A stretch of 64,000 bases of DNA from Lewinellaceae bacterium. GTDB lineage: Bacteria; Bacteroidota; Bacteroidia; Chitinophagales; Saprospiraceae. The translations under genes and the position numbers were made by a program. A model generated the notes under the pieces. That model saw nothing but the letters and a program-made list of their open reading frames with translations. It had not been told where the DNA came from and did no database searches. Position 1 is the first letter of the stretch; the number at the start of each line of letters is the position of its first letter. This document shows, in pieces, positions 35,315 through 43,272 of this stretch. The stretch is taken from positions 1 to 64,000 of the forward strand of contig JACJXV010000008.1 in NCBI GenBank assembly GCA_020636445.1, read 5' to 3'.

Positions 35315-35524
35315 ATGGCTATCGTAAAAGTAATCGAAGTAATTGCATCTTCCGACAAGAGTATTGATGACGCCGTGCGCAAAGCCGTTAAAGAAGCCGC
35401 TAAGAGTGTACGGAATATCGATTCGGTATATGTGAAAGACATAAAAGCACACGTGAAGAATGGTGAAATAAGCACCTTTGGGGTTATTTGTAAAATTTCT
35501 TTCCGGGTTGGCGATGATGATTAA
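35315..35524 (+). CDS. Dodecin-family flavin-binding protein
   Basis: 69 residues, the usual dodecin length. VKVIEVIASSDKSIDDAVRKAV, VRNIDSVYVKDIKAHVKNG and a final KISFRV strand give the beta-alpha-beta-beta fold. By family it forms a dodecameric shell that stores or buffers flavins in the cytoplasm. The usual flavin-stacking Trp is not at its common place (VYVKDIKAHV), so ligand binding may differ. Single gene after its own promoter; a 500-bp intergenic region follows. Confidence 0.93.
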   Translation: MAIVKVIEVIASSDKSIDDAVRKAVKEAAKSVRNIDSVYVKDIKAHVKNGEISTFGVICKISFRVGDDD

Positions 35525-35771
35525 GGGGTGAAGGTTCTGTTTGTTTAATTTCCAGACGGACGGAATAGATTCCGGTTTGTTTTCCAGTTTTGAGAAAACA
35601 AAGGGTGATTTTTATGTCTATAGTGCTTTGTCAACTAAGAATTTAGATGTTCAGAATCCCCCGGGAAAACCTTCCGGATTTTCCATTGCGCCTGATTATT
35701 CACCGAAATTTCTCGCAACGACGCAAAGACGCAACGAGATATAGCGGATTCGCTTCACGTTTTTTTAATCC

Positions 35772-35821
35772 TTAATTTCGTAATTGACAGAACACTAGTG
35801 TTCTGTCAATTACGAAATTAA
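35772..35821. repeat. 50-bp perfect palindrome
   Basis: Bases 35772-35796 are the exact reverse complement of 35797-35821, with no spacer. The arm begins TTAATTTCGTAATTGACAGA and the centre is ACTAGT. A T-run (TTTTTTAATCC) lies just before it. It may end the dodecin transcript or be an inserted element. Confidence 0.9.
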
Positions 35822-36031
35822 ATGTAAGGTGTTGTCGCTCTCCTGGCGCTGGGTATTTTGAGCGTTACTCGTTGGGTGTTGAGCGTTTTTTATCCGCTTA
35901 CGCCTGGCTGCGGCTGGTGGTTCCTGCACTTCGGCTCCTTTCGGTTCCGCTCAGTAACCAAGCGAAGTCAAAGGGCTGATCCGCCGGCGGCGGATAAGTT
36001 TCTGATTTCCCAGTTTAGTCTGCCTGATGTT

Positions 36032-36039
36032 TACTTTTG
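36032..36039 (+). promoter_or_regulatory. -7 promoter box before the CoA-transferase gene
   Basis: TACTTTTG matches TAnnTTTG. It implies a transcript start near 36045 and a leader of about 40 nt to the ATG at 36085. Confidence 0.5.
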
Positions 36040-36084
36040 TCAAGCCAACGGTAAAAATACGCCGTGCTAAAATCTGAAGCGACG

Positions 36085-37194
36085 ATGCCATCCAATCAAC
36101 CTTTTGCTGGAATTACGATCATTGAACTTGCCTCGGTTCTGGCAGGACCTGCAGTGGGTATGTTTTTTGCTGAGCTGGGTGCTCGCGTGATCAAAATTGA
36201 AAACCGGAAAACGGGCGGCGATGTGACGCGGCGCTGGAAACTACCCACGGAGGATCCCCAGGGAGAATTCTCCGCGTATTACGCCAGTGTGAATTATGGC
36301 AAAGAGGTTTTACTGGTTGATTTGGCAGATCCAGAGGATCGTGCCTGGTTAGACAGCCTGCTGATGACTGCGGACGTGGTGTTGAGTAACTTCCGACCGG
36401 CGGCGGCACAGCGTTTGGGCCTAGATTTTGCTTCCCTGCACCAGCGGTTCCCCCGCCTGATCCAGGGCGAGATTACCGGCTTTGGGGATGACGATCCAGA
36501 TCGCCCCGCCTTTGATATGGTTTTACAAGCGGAGGCGGGCTTTTTGTATATGTGTGGGGAGCCGGGGCGGAATCCTGTGAAAATGCCGGTCGCTTTGATC
36601 GACTTAATGGCCGCTCACCAGTTAAAAGAGGGGTTATTGTTAGCCTTGTGGGAAAGGGAAAAGACCGGGCTAGGGAGCCGTGTACATTGCTCGTTACTGG
36701 CTGCGGCATTAGCTTCGCTGGCGAACCAGGCTACAAACTGGCTCATGGGGGCCACTATTCCCCAACCCATGGGTAGTTGCCACCCAAATATTGCGCCCTA
36801 CGGTGATATTTACCGGTGTGCGGATGGGAAAAGCCTGGTGCTGGCCATTGGCACTGAAGCGCATTTTCGTTGTTTATGCCAGGTCCTGGAGCTTGAAAAA
36901 CTAATCCTGGATACTCGCTTCACCCGCAATGCGGAGCGGGTCAGATACCGGGATGCTTTGAATGCTCTGCTGGCACCAGCTATAGTTGCCTGGGAAAGAG
37001 ATGTCTTAATGACCCGATTAAACGATGTTGGTGTGCCGGCAGGAGCTGTGCGAAACATGGCCGAAGTATTGTCTCTGCCTGGCGCTGAGCGCAGCCTGCT
37101 GATCTATACTTTGCCTGACGGGACTCCTGCCCGGTGCCTCCGCACAGTGGCATTTGATTGGGAAAGCGGGGCGTCCTTTGAAAATAGCGGTTGA
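36085..37194 (+). CDS. CaiB/BaiF family III CoA transferase
   Basis: 369 residues from the ATG at 36085; an in-frame GTG at 36064 is an alternative. The N-terminus FAGITIIELASVLAGPAVGMFFAELGARVIKIE is the family signature (written here only in part as ELASVLAGP and GARVIKIE). The catalytic Asp lies in RPAFDMVLQAEAGF (about 147), and GSCHPNIAPYGDIYRCADG follows. It moves CoA between carboxylic acids in the cytoplasm; the acids are unknown. It is slightly shorter at the C-terminus than many members (about 400). It stands alone; a hairpin ATCGATGA/TCATCGAT (37194-37220) sits at its end. Confidence 0.92.
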   Translation: MPSNQPFAGITIIELASVLAGPAVGMFFAELGARVIKIENRKTGGDVTRRWKLPTEDPQGEFSAYYASVNYGKEVLLVDLADPEDRAWLDSLLMTADVVLSNFRPAAAQRLGLDFASLHQRFPRLIQGEITGFGDDDPDRPAFDMVLQAEAGFLYMCGEPGRNPVKMPVALIDLMAAHQLKEGLLLALWEREKTGLGSRVHCSLLAAALASLANQATNWLMGATIPQPMGSCHPNIAPYGDIYRCADGKSLVLAIGTEAHFRCLCQVLELEKLILDTRFTRNAERVRYRDALNALLAPAIVAWERDVLMTRLNDVGVPAGAVRNMAEVLSLPGAERSLLIYTLPDGTPARCLRTVAFDWESGASFENSG

Positions 37195-37319
37195 TCGATG
37201 ATAAAAGCGATTTCATCGATAAAAAATATTCGTTGGTCGATGAATTTATACAGGGAAAATAATATCTTGATCGAACCGATTGAAAATTATGAAGGTGCCA
37301 TCCACTAAAAACAGTAGCG

Positions 37320-37598
37320 ATGAGATACCTCCTTACCTTTTGCGTTTGCGCTTTACTGATTGCCCTTAATTCCTGTGCTATTTTGGAAGGCCCGGCTGAT
37401 CATCATGAGGTCTTGCGTATTGATACCCACTATCGTAGTAAGCAAATTTCCGTACAGGAGGTTCCCCATGTTGATCACCTTACTGGATATTCGGCTAATC
37501 CGGGGCAATATAGCCCTATATGGACACCAACTAGCGCCGGACAAATGTATGACCGATACGGGGCTGAGTGGGTCAATGCTTATCCCTGGAAGCATTAA
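37320..37598 (+). CDS. Small lipoprotein
   Basis: 92 residues. Lipoprotein signal with lipobox LNSC (RYLLTFCVCALLIALNSC), then a polar 73-residue mature part rich in His and Tyr (HHEVLRIDTHYRSK, YGAEWVNAYPWKH). No family recognised. The lipobox and the absence of any overlapping gene support it as real. It is flanked by 125 bp and 175 bp without genes, so it is likely transcribed alone. Confidence 0.7.
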   Translation: MRYLLTFCVCALLIALNSCAILEGPADHHEVLRIDTHYRSKQISVQEVPHVDHLTGYSANPGQYSPIWTPTSAGQMYDRYGAEWVNAYPWKH

Positions 37599-37771
37599 TG
37601 AAATAATGAATTTCAGGAATTCAATTGCCTATGTTTTGGAACAAGTTTCAATGTTCTGATGCCTGATTATTAGATTGAATTCAGGCCCATTAAATTTTTG
37701 GTGCCAACTCTTCTGAGCTTTTGTTGCAATGCCTTTCTACGTTTTATTAGCCTTACCAGGGCTGAGCCTAA

Positions 37772-37819
37772 AAGAAGCATCCCGAATTTTGAACTATGCC
37801 AAAATCCGGGATGCTTCTT
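37772..37819. terminator. Bidirectional terminator
   Basis: A 13-bp stem AAGAAGCATCCCG/CGGGATGCTTCTT extended by ATTTTG/CAAAAT past one mismatch, with T-rich flanks on both strands. It lies between the plus-strand lipoprotein gene and the end of the minus-strand metalloprotease gene. Confidence 0.8.
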
Positions 37820-37855
37820 GTTTATAATATTTGTCAAAGAAGGTAATATTTGGGA

Positions 37856-40369
37856 TTACCAGTTCACATCTTCCCAGCATCCTTGCATCCCTCCGTCAGC
37901 GCCCGGACGACCATTCGCCGGGGTGCGTGGCTTGGGTTGTGGGAATTCGCCGGCCTGAATCATTTTAGCACGCATCGCGAGATCCTCCAGGTGAGCCTTG
38001 GTAAGCGGATCACCTCCGCGTTTAGCTGCTTTGCTCAGGTCGCTTTCCAATGTTTTCACCGTAGCACGGGCAAGGGCCGTGATATCGGTTTGGTTTACAT
38101 CGGTGTCGTCCATTTGGAGCAGTTCGGCCATTTGGTCTAGATATGCCCTTTGCAGGTTACGGCGGTAGGGGTCGATAGCTGCGCCACTATTGATTTCGCT
38201 GAAGATGCCACTGCGCGTGTCCTTGAAGAGGTCTGACATCGAGTAAGCAGCACTGCCATTGAGGGCCTCATTATCGGCCATGCGCTTCATCCGTCCGGTA
38301 TCGAACAGGCCGTTGAGGGTAGATACCTGTAATCCGCGGATCCGGTCAATCATACCGCTTCCTTCAATACGCCCAAGGATATCCGTATTGATCATCCAGG
38401 TAGGCGTGGTGAATAACTGCCGCTGAAGGAAATTCATGGCTTCCCGCTGGCGCTGACGAGATACATGTGTGTAGACAGGACCTTGCTCTTCAGCAGTTTT
38501 GTCAAATTCATATACACCACCAATGTTATTGCTAACATGGCCCATATAACGGCGGTACTGGCCAGCAACGTTCTGGTAGAGTTCCGCTAGGTCGTCATAA
38601 TCTTTACCAGCTTCTGTTGTCCAGCTGATCAGATTAGCCGTGATGCGCTTGAGGTTTTCAATACCCAGGTCCGAGGCTTTCACAGCATCATCACTGATAT
38701 CTTCTGTTTGGGCACTGGGGTCTATAACGCGTCCCTGCTGCTGACCATAGCGGTACAGGGGATTCCCTGCCCGTTCCAGAATCCACTGGTTAAGGGTAGC
38801 TTTTTCAGCATCAGGGGAGCTGGCACCAGGAATGAGTTTATAGCCGTACATGATGGACCAAAGGTCGTAAGGGCCAACCTTGGCCATGAAACCAGCACCC
38901 TGATCTTCGGGCTGAGCTACGTAGTTGAACCGGGCATAGTCCATGATGGAAGGAGAAACCCCCATACGTTGAACGAAGCCAGCTTTGCGCAGCGAATCCA
39001 CCGGATATGCTACACTGGCTCCCATGTTATGAGGTAATCCAAGCGTATGGCCTACTTCGTGAGCTGCAACAAAGCGAATCAGCTCGCCCATCAACTCGTC
39101 CGTAAACTTAACCTTACGCGCAATGGGGTTGGCAGCTGCAGTCTGGATGAAATACCAGTTGCGTACCAGGTTCATTACGTTGTGGTACCATAAGATATCG
39201 CTTTCCAAAATCTCCCCGGTACGAGGATCGTGTACGTGAGGACCCTGGGCATTTTGGATATCAGTGGTAATATACCGGATAACTGAATAGCGGACATCTT
39301 CAGGACTCCAATCCGGATCTTCTGTCGGGCTTGGAGGATCTTTGGCAATAATGGCATTTTTGAAACCTGCAGCTTCGAAAGCAACCTGCCAGTCTTCAAC
39401 ACCTTGCTTGATATATTTACGCCATTTTTCCGGAGTACCGGGGTCGATGTAATAAACAATAGGTTTCTTAGGTTCAACCAATTCGCCGCGGGCGTAAGCC
39501 GCAGGATCCTTTGGGTCAAGGCGCCAGCGGGTAATAAAACGACGCTGGGCCGCTTTCTGCTCGTCAAGGCTGTAATTCGTTTGCTGGATGCTGAAATAAC
39601 CAACCCGGTCATCAGAATACCGGGGTTGCCAGGGTTCCTCGGGAAGCAGGATGAACGATTGATTCATCTCCAGCGAAAGCGTGTTGGTCAGTTGGTTGTC
39701 GGGAAGGCTGTTGCCGCTGAACGTCAGGACGTGGCGCACTTCGATGTTTTGAGGGAAACTCTTCATGTAGGATACAAAACTACGCTTGCCGTCGAGTTGT
39801 CCCACTTCGAACGTGCGCTTTTCGCCACGCGACAAAGGACCGATCATCGGTACATCGGTTGTAAAGAGTGAGCTTACTTCGATGACCACTCCGCCTTCTT
39901 CCTTGCCATTTGCTGCAATCGGGAAGGCCATAATGACCGGTTCGAAATTATTGCGGGTAACCGAGAGGGAAACGGGATCATTGGGATCGGCTACTGCATC
40001 GTAGGAAACTGACCGCAGCATGACTTTGTCGCCAATGCGTTCCCAGCGAACCACCTGTTGTGGGCGGGATTTCATCCCGGCACCGCCGAAGTTAAGTCCT
40101 TTGACGTGGCCCGCGATCCGGCTAACAACCAGAATTTCCTTACCAAGTAAGGATTTGGGAATTTCGAAATAGTACTTGTCGCCAAGCTGATGGACATTAA
40201 ACAGGCCCTCATCGGAAATAGCTTCCTTGGTAATTACCTCCTCAAAATCCTTGATTTTGGCGGCCTTTTTGCCAGAGTCCTCCCTGCCGGGAGCGGCGTC
40301 GTCCTGTGAAAACCCTGGCAGGGTAATCAGCAGGGAAAAGAGTAGTAGTAAATAGTTGCGTGCTAACAT
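37856..40369 (-). CDS. Zinc-dependent metalloprotease (DUF5117/DUF4953 family)
   Basis: 837 residues. Signal peptide 1-21 (LLLLFSLLITLPGFSQ), a DUF5117-type beta-rich region (about 65-300), then the catalytic part with HEVGHTLGLPHNMG (about 434-447), a metzincin-type HExxHxxGxxH site, and a Met-turn-like SPSIMDYARFNY about 35 residues later. A long C-terminal DUF4953 region follows to residue 837. Secreted to the periplasm or surface. The family is common in Bacteroidota; substrates are unknown. It is transcribed alone, ends at the bidirectional terminator, and has a hairpin-rich 400-bp region upstream. Confidence 0.94.
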   Translation of the reverse strand: MLARNYLLLLFSLLITLPGFSQDDAAPGREDSGKKAAKIKDFEEVITKEAISDEGLFNVHQLGDKYYFEIPKSLLGKEILVVSRIAGHVKGLNFGGAGMKSRPQQVVRWERIGDKVMLRSVSYDAVADPNDPVSLSVTRNNFEPVIMAFPIAANGKEEGGVVIEVSSLFTTDVPMIGPLSRGEKRTFEVGQLDGKRSFVSYMKSFPQNIEVRHVLTFSGNSLPDNQLTNTLSLEMNQSFILLPEEPWQPRYSDDRVGYFSIQQTNYSLDEQKAAQRRFITRWRLDPKDPAAYARGELVEPKKPIVYYIDPGTPEKWRKYIKQGVEDWQVAFEAAGFKNAIIAKDPPSPTEDPDWSPEDVRYSVIRYITTDIQNAQGPHVHDPRTGEILESDILWYHNVMNLVRNWYFIQTAAANPIARKVKFTDELMGELIRFVAAHEVGHTLGLPHNMGASVAYPVDSLRKAGFVQRMGVSPSIMDYARFNYVAQPEDQGAGFMAKVGPYDLWSIMYGYKLIPGASSPDAEKATLNQWILERAGNPLYRYGQQQGRVIDPSAQTEDISDDAVKASDLGIENLKRITANLISWTTEAGKDYDDLAELYQNVAGQYRRYMGHVSNNIGGVYEFDKTAEEQGPVYTHVSRQRQREAMNFLQRQLFTTPTWMINTDILGRIEGSGMIDRIRGLQVSTLNGLFDTGRMKRMADNEALNGSAAYSMSDLFKDTRSGIFSEINSGAAIDPYRRNLQRAYLDQMAELLQMDDTDVNQTDITALARATVKTLESDLSKAAKRGGDPLTKAHLEDLAMRAKMIQAGEFPQPKPRTPANGRPGADGGMQGCWEDVNW

Positions 40370-40530
40370 GATTCTTGTTTTACAAATGGTAAAAGTACCA
40401 GCGGCAATTCGTGGCCCACTGGCTTTGCAAATATAGCGAATTTAGCTTTTTAGCCTAACGAATGTTCGCTCTGCCAGTCCAGCATTTGCGTTGAAATGTA
40501 TTGATTGGATTTTACTGTAGCAGGGAAAAG

Positions 40531-40692
40531 TGATCTGAAGATCATTAGGTTTCGGACCAGGGTGGGAGTCGGGAGACTCCCACCAACACGGTACCGGGCT
40601 TTGGCGGGAGTCCGCAGACTCCCCTTAAAAGTATTTGATAAAGGCAATCCTCAGATTGCCGTCAGCCCAGGACTTTGCGATCTTCAGATCGC
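40531..40692. repeat. Array of five tetraloop hairpins with TC-NNNA-GA core
   Basis: Five hairpins in 162 bp: 40531-40544 (loop TGAA), 40561-40584 (loop GGGA, 10-bp stem), 40606-40623 (loop CGCA), 40643-40660 (loop CTCA), 40677-40692 (loop TTCA). Every stem closes with TC before and GA after a four-base loop ending in A, while the outer stem sequences differ completely. Between-hairpin DNA is unrelated. It lies between the stomatin-like gene end and the metalloprotease start. No ORF or CRISPR-type repeat is present. Confidence 0.85.
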
Positions 40693-40707
40693 GCCTGCTG
40701 AACTGGC

Positions 40708-40759
40708 CCAAACCACATCGCCCACTTTGACAATTGTCAAAGTGGGCGATGTGGTTTGG
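40708..40759. repeat. 52-bp perfect palindrome
   Basis: Bases 40708-40733 are the exact reverse complement of 40734-40759 with no spacer; the arm starts CCAAACCACATCGCCCACTT. It begins 17 bp past the stop of the minus-strand stomatin-like gene and may act as its terminator. Confidence 0.92.
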
Positions 40760-40776
40760 AAAAACAGAAAAATTGT

Positions 40777-41751
40777 TTAGTGCTGGTGTTCGGAGTGATC
40801 GCCAGGCTTGAGGGCAATTTTCTCTTTCTTATCAGCAGCCGGTTTATTATGTAACTTCATTTGCTCTCCGATTTGCTGAGATGCAGTAAAGGAAGTTACC
40901 ATATTGGTCAGCATGTCACTAGCGGAGGAAGGCGAGTTGGGCAACAGAATCAGGTTGCTGTTAGACTTTTCGGCCATAGATTGCAGGGTGTCATAGTGTT
41001 GGGTTACAACTATCAGTGCAGAAGCCTCCTGGGAATTAATGCCCACGCGGTTAAGCATATCTACGGATTCTTCCAGACCGCGGGCAATTTCGCGGCGCTG
41101 ATCGGCAATACCCTGGCCTTGCAGACGCTTACTTTCCGCTTCCGCTTTGGCTTTAGCCACGATTCTTACGCGTTCGGCTTCGCCTTCGTATTCGGCTGCG
41201 ATCTTGAGGCGCTCGGAAGCATTAATCCGGTTCATCGCATTTTTCACGGCCTGGTCGGGGTCGATATCGGTAACGAGGGCCTTAACGATACCATACCCGT
41301 AGGTGTTCATGGCTTCCTCGAGTTCGCGACGAATAGCAACAGCGATGTCATCTTTGCGTTCAAAAACGTCGTCGAGGCGCATTTTAGGAACCTCTGCCCG
41401 CACCGTATCAAATACGTATGCCGTAATCTGCTCGTGGGAGTTTTCCAGCCGATAAAAGGCATCAAAGATACTGTTTACGAGTACGCAGAATTGGACGGAA
41501 ACCTTAAGTTTCACGAATACGTTATCCTTGGTTTTGGTTTCTACGATAACATCCAACTGCTGGATTTTCAGACTCACACGTCCTACAATGCGATCGAGGA
41601 AGGGGACTTTAAACTGGAGCCCCGGAGTTCGAACGCTATGAAATTTACCAAAGCGCTCGACAATGACCGCGGTTTGCTGGCGCACGGTAAAAATACCGGA
41701 TAAGATGACCAGCAGCGTAAAAAAAGATATTATCAAAAAGAATGGTGACAT
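40777..41751 (-). CDS. SPFH/Band 7 (stomatin/HIR-like) membrane protein
   Basis: 324 residues. One N-terminal membrane helix (about 3-23, FFLIISFFTLLVILSGIF), then the SPFH domain (about 25-190; QQTAVIVERFGKFHSVRTPG, MRLDDVFERKDDIA) and a charged coiled coil (ASERLKIAAEYEGEAERVRI, KAKAEAESKRLQGQG). By family it forms oligomeric membrane microdomain scaffolds and often regulates proteases; no NfeD or FtsH gene is adjacent. The C-terminal end is basic and His-rich. The 52-bp palindrome follows its stop. Confidence 0.93.
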   Translation of the reverse strand: MSPFFLIISFFTLLVILSGIFTVRQQTAVIVERFGKFHSVRTPGLQFKVPFLDRIVGRVSLKIQQLDVIVETKTKDNVFVKLKVSVQFCVLVNSIFDAFYRLENSHEQITAYVFDTVRAEVPKMRLDDVFERKDDIAVAIRRELEEAMNTYGYGIVKALVTDIDPDQAVKNAMNRINASERLKIAAEYEGEAERVRIVAKAKAEAESKRLQGQGIADQRREIARGLEESVDMLNRVGINSQEASALIVVTQHYDTLQSMAEKSNSNLILLPNSPSSASDMLTNMVTSFTASQQIGEQMKLHNKPAADKKEKIALKPGDHSEHQH

Positions 41752-41913
41752 AGTAGTGAATTTTTTGTTCAGTGGGCTTAGACAAAAGCGTCGAAGCGCG
41801 AATGCCGTTTAACTTGGTTTTATGAACGGTTTTATCAGGGATTAAGATACGAAAAATCCCGCTGAAGACATTCGCTTTTCCGATAAAGGCTGGCAAAAAT
41901 CGGGTAAAGTGTA

Positions 41914-42630
41914 TTAAGGGAGACTGAGGCTGAGTCGCCAGTAAAATGCACGGCTGCGATCACTGGCTGCATTGCGGATGCGGGTGCGCCATTCGGGGCC
42001 GGTTTCCCAGCGCTGTCCACCCGCAAGCATGCGCCCCCATCCAAGATAGAAACGCCATTCCCGGCGCTGCCAACCGTCCTGTTGAAATGGATTGACGAGT
42101 CCTTCTGCTTGCAGGTTGCAGAAGGATTCCCCAGGGTCGAGGCGTTCCCCATTCAGCGGAAAGTCAAATGCTGTACGAAGTCGCCAGCGGTGAACCACCT
42201 GGTCGTTTTGCTGGCGAAAAAACCGTTGCTCCGTACGGCTGCGGAGCTGCCAGCGGTATTTGCCCCAGGAGGTTGACCAGGTTAACTGTTGCATCAGGCG
42301 ATGCTCGCGATCGGCTGGCATTTGATTGAGTTGCCTCTGTGCTCCCTGATAGCCCAGTGCCAGGTTAAAGGCTGGATCCAGCTGGTAAGCGACAAAGGCT
42401 TGCAGGTTAAGGTGGAGTGGGCGGAATTCCCAATTGATGGTTTGCCCGGTTGTTTGTTGTCCGTAAATGAATTCGGAGAAAATCCCTACATTCGCTTGCC
42501 AGCGGTCATCCAGGCGCAGGCGATAATTCAGTTGGGGCATAACCAGCCAAGTCGTTTGGTTTTGCGCGTATGTAGCTAGTGGGAGTGTCAGGAACCCAAG
42601 CAAGCTTAGGGTAATCAGCGTTCTTGCCAT
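41914..42630 (-). CDS. DUF2490-family outer-membrane protein
   Basis: 238 residues. Signal peptide 1-22 (LITLSLLGFLTLPLATYAQ), then a beta-barrel pattern typical of DUF2490: WLVMPQLNYRLRLDDRWQ, FRPLHLNLQAFVAYQLD, YRWQLRSRTEQRFFRQQND and a terminal strand FYWRLSLSLP. Function unknown; predicted outer membrane. Starts 2 bp after the stop of the upstream minus-strand gene, so the two form an operon. Confidence 0.88.
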   Translation of the reverse strand: MARTLITLSLLGFLTLPLATYAQNQTTWLVMPQLNYRLRLDDRWQANVGIFSEFIYGQQTTGQTINWEFRPLHLNLQAFVAYQLDPAFNLALGYQGAQRQLNQMPADREHRLMQQLTWSTSWGKYRWQLRSRTEQRFFRQQNDQVVHRWRLRTAFDFPLNGERLDPGESFCNLQAEGLVNPFQQDGWQRREWRFYLGWGRMLAGGQRWETGPEWRTRIRNAASDRSRAFYWRLSLSLP

Positions 42631-42632
42631 GG

Positions 42633-43163
42633 CTAGAAAAAGAGTAAGTCGTTCGGGCGCTGCAGCACTTGCCGGATGCTTTCCAGGGCTCCCGATGGTG
42701 TAAAATGAACTTCAAATAGCCCGGCAGCACCCTCGTATATTCCCTTTAACTCAAGCTCATAGCGTTGTAGTTTTCCAGTGGGATGCGGGTATTGTTCCTG
42801 AATTTTAACCAGCCGCCATTGCTTTAAAGTCTGATCGAGCGACTGTTGTAACTGATGATATACGGCAGAGGGGATTTCACGGGGTTTGATTGTTTTTTCG
42901 ACATCCACCAGGCCGCCGATGGGGAGGGCAAATTTGATACTGTATCGATGTTTAGCAGCACGGAACTTGACCTCATGGAAAACACCAGTCTCACTTTGTT
43001 CAAGATATAGCCTAAGTATTCCCGTTTGTGGATAATACTGGTTGATCCATTGACGCAAGGTGTCCTCAAGCTGGCTCAGGGGAAGTCGTTTTTCAACTTC
43101 AATTTTTTGGGCACAGCTGGCGTATCCGGAGAGCAGGAAGAGCAAAAGAACTATTAAACGCAT
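42633..43163 (-). CDS. Secreted PepSY-like hypothetical protein
   Basis: 176 residues from the ATG at 43163 (another ATG two codons upstream). Signal peptide RLIVLLLFLLSGYASCAQ; the mature part has two PepSY-like alpha-beta halves (LEDTLRQWINQYYPQTGI, HQLQQSLDQTLKQWRLVK) with strands YELELKG and LFEVHFTPSGAL. The family call is tentative. It is immediately upstream of the DUF2490 gene with a 2-bp gap, so it is probably a periplasmic partner. Confidence 0.75.
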   Translation of the reverse strand: MRLIVLLLFLLSGYASCAQKIEVEKRLPLSQLEDTLRQWINQYYPQTGILRLYLEQSETGVFHEVKFRAAKHRYSIKFALPIGGLVDVEKTIKPREIPSAVYHQLQQSLDQTLKQWRLVKIQEQYPHPTGKLQRYELELKGIYEGAAGLFEVHFTPSGALESIRQVLQRPNDLLFF

Positions 43164-43206
43164 AGGCAAAACGCTTAGCTCGACTTAAGTCTTGTTGTAG
43201 AAAAGG

Positions 43207-43240
43207 AAAAGCCGCGGCAGATTCCCCTGTCGCGGCTTTT
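43207..43240 (-). terminator. Terminator of the pnt operon
   Basis: Stem GCCGCGGCAG/CTGTCGCGGC-type (43211-43220 with 43227-43236, one mismatch), with T-runs on both strands. On the minus strand it follows pntB by about 35 bp. Confidence 0.8.
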
Positions 43241-43272
43241 TTATTTGTATGGGTTATCTTTTCTTAAACCCT

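Larger units (their letters stand above)
35525..36060. other. Intergenic region with palindrome and dispersed repeats
   Basis: About 540 bp without a convincing gene. It holds the 50-bp perfect palindrome at 35772-35821, a CGTT-rich spacer text around 35855-35885, a 32-bp repeat at 35973-36004 shared with 57872-57903, and a -7 box TACTTTTG at 36032-36039 ahead of the CoA-transferase gene. Confidence 0.6.

Noticed and set aside
35541..36070. Short plus-strand frames of 67 and 70 codons
   Set aside because: They run through a palindrome and dispersed repeats; no protein features.
40531..40692. CRISPR array
   Set aside because: Hairpin units differ in stem sequence and length, spacing is irregular, and no cas gene is present.
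40861..41703. 280-codon plus-strand frame
   Set aside because: Antisense shadow of the SPFH/Band 7 gene, which has clear family motifs.
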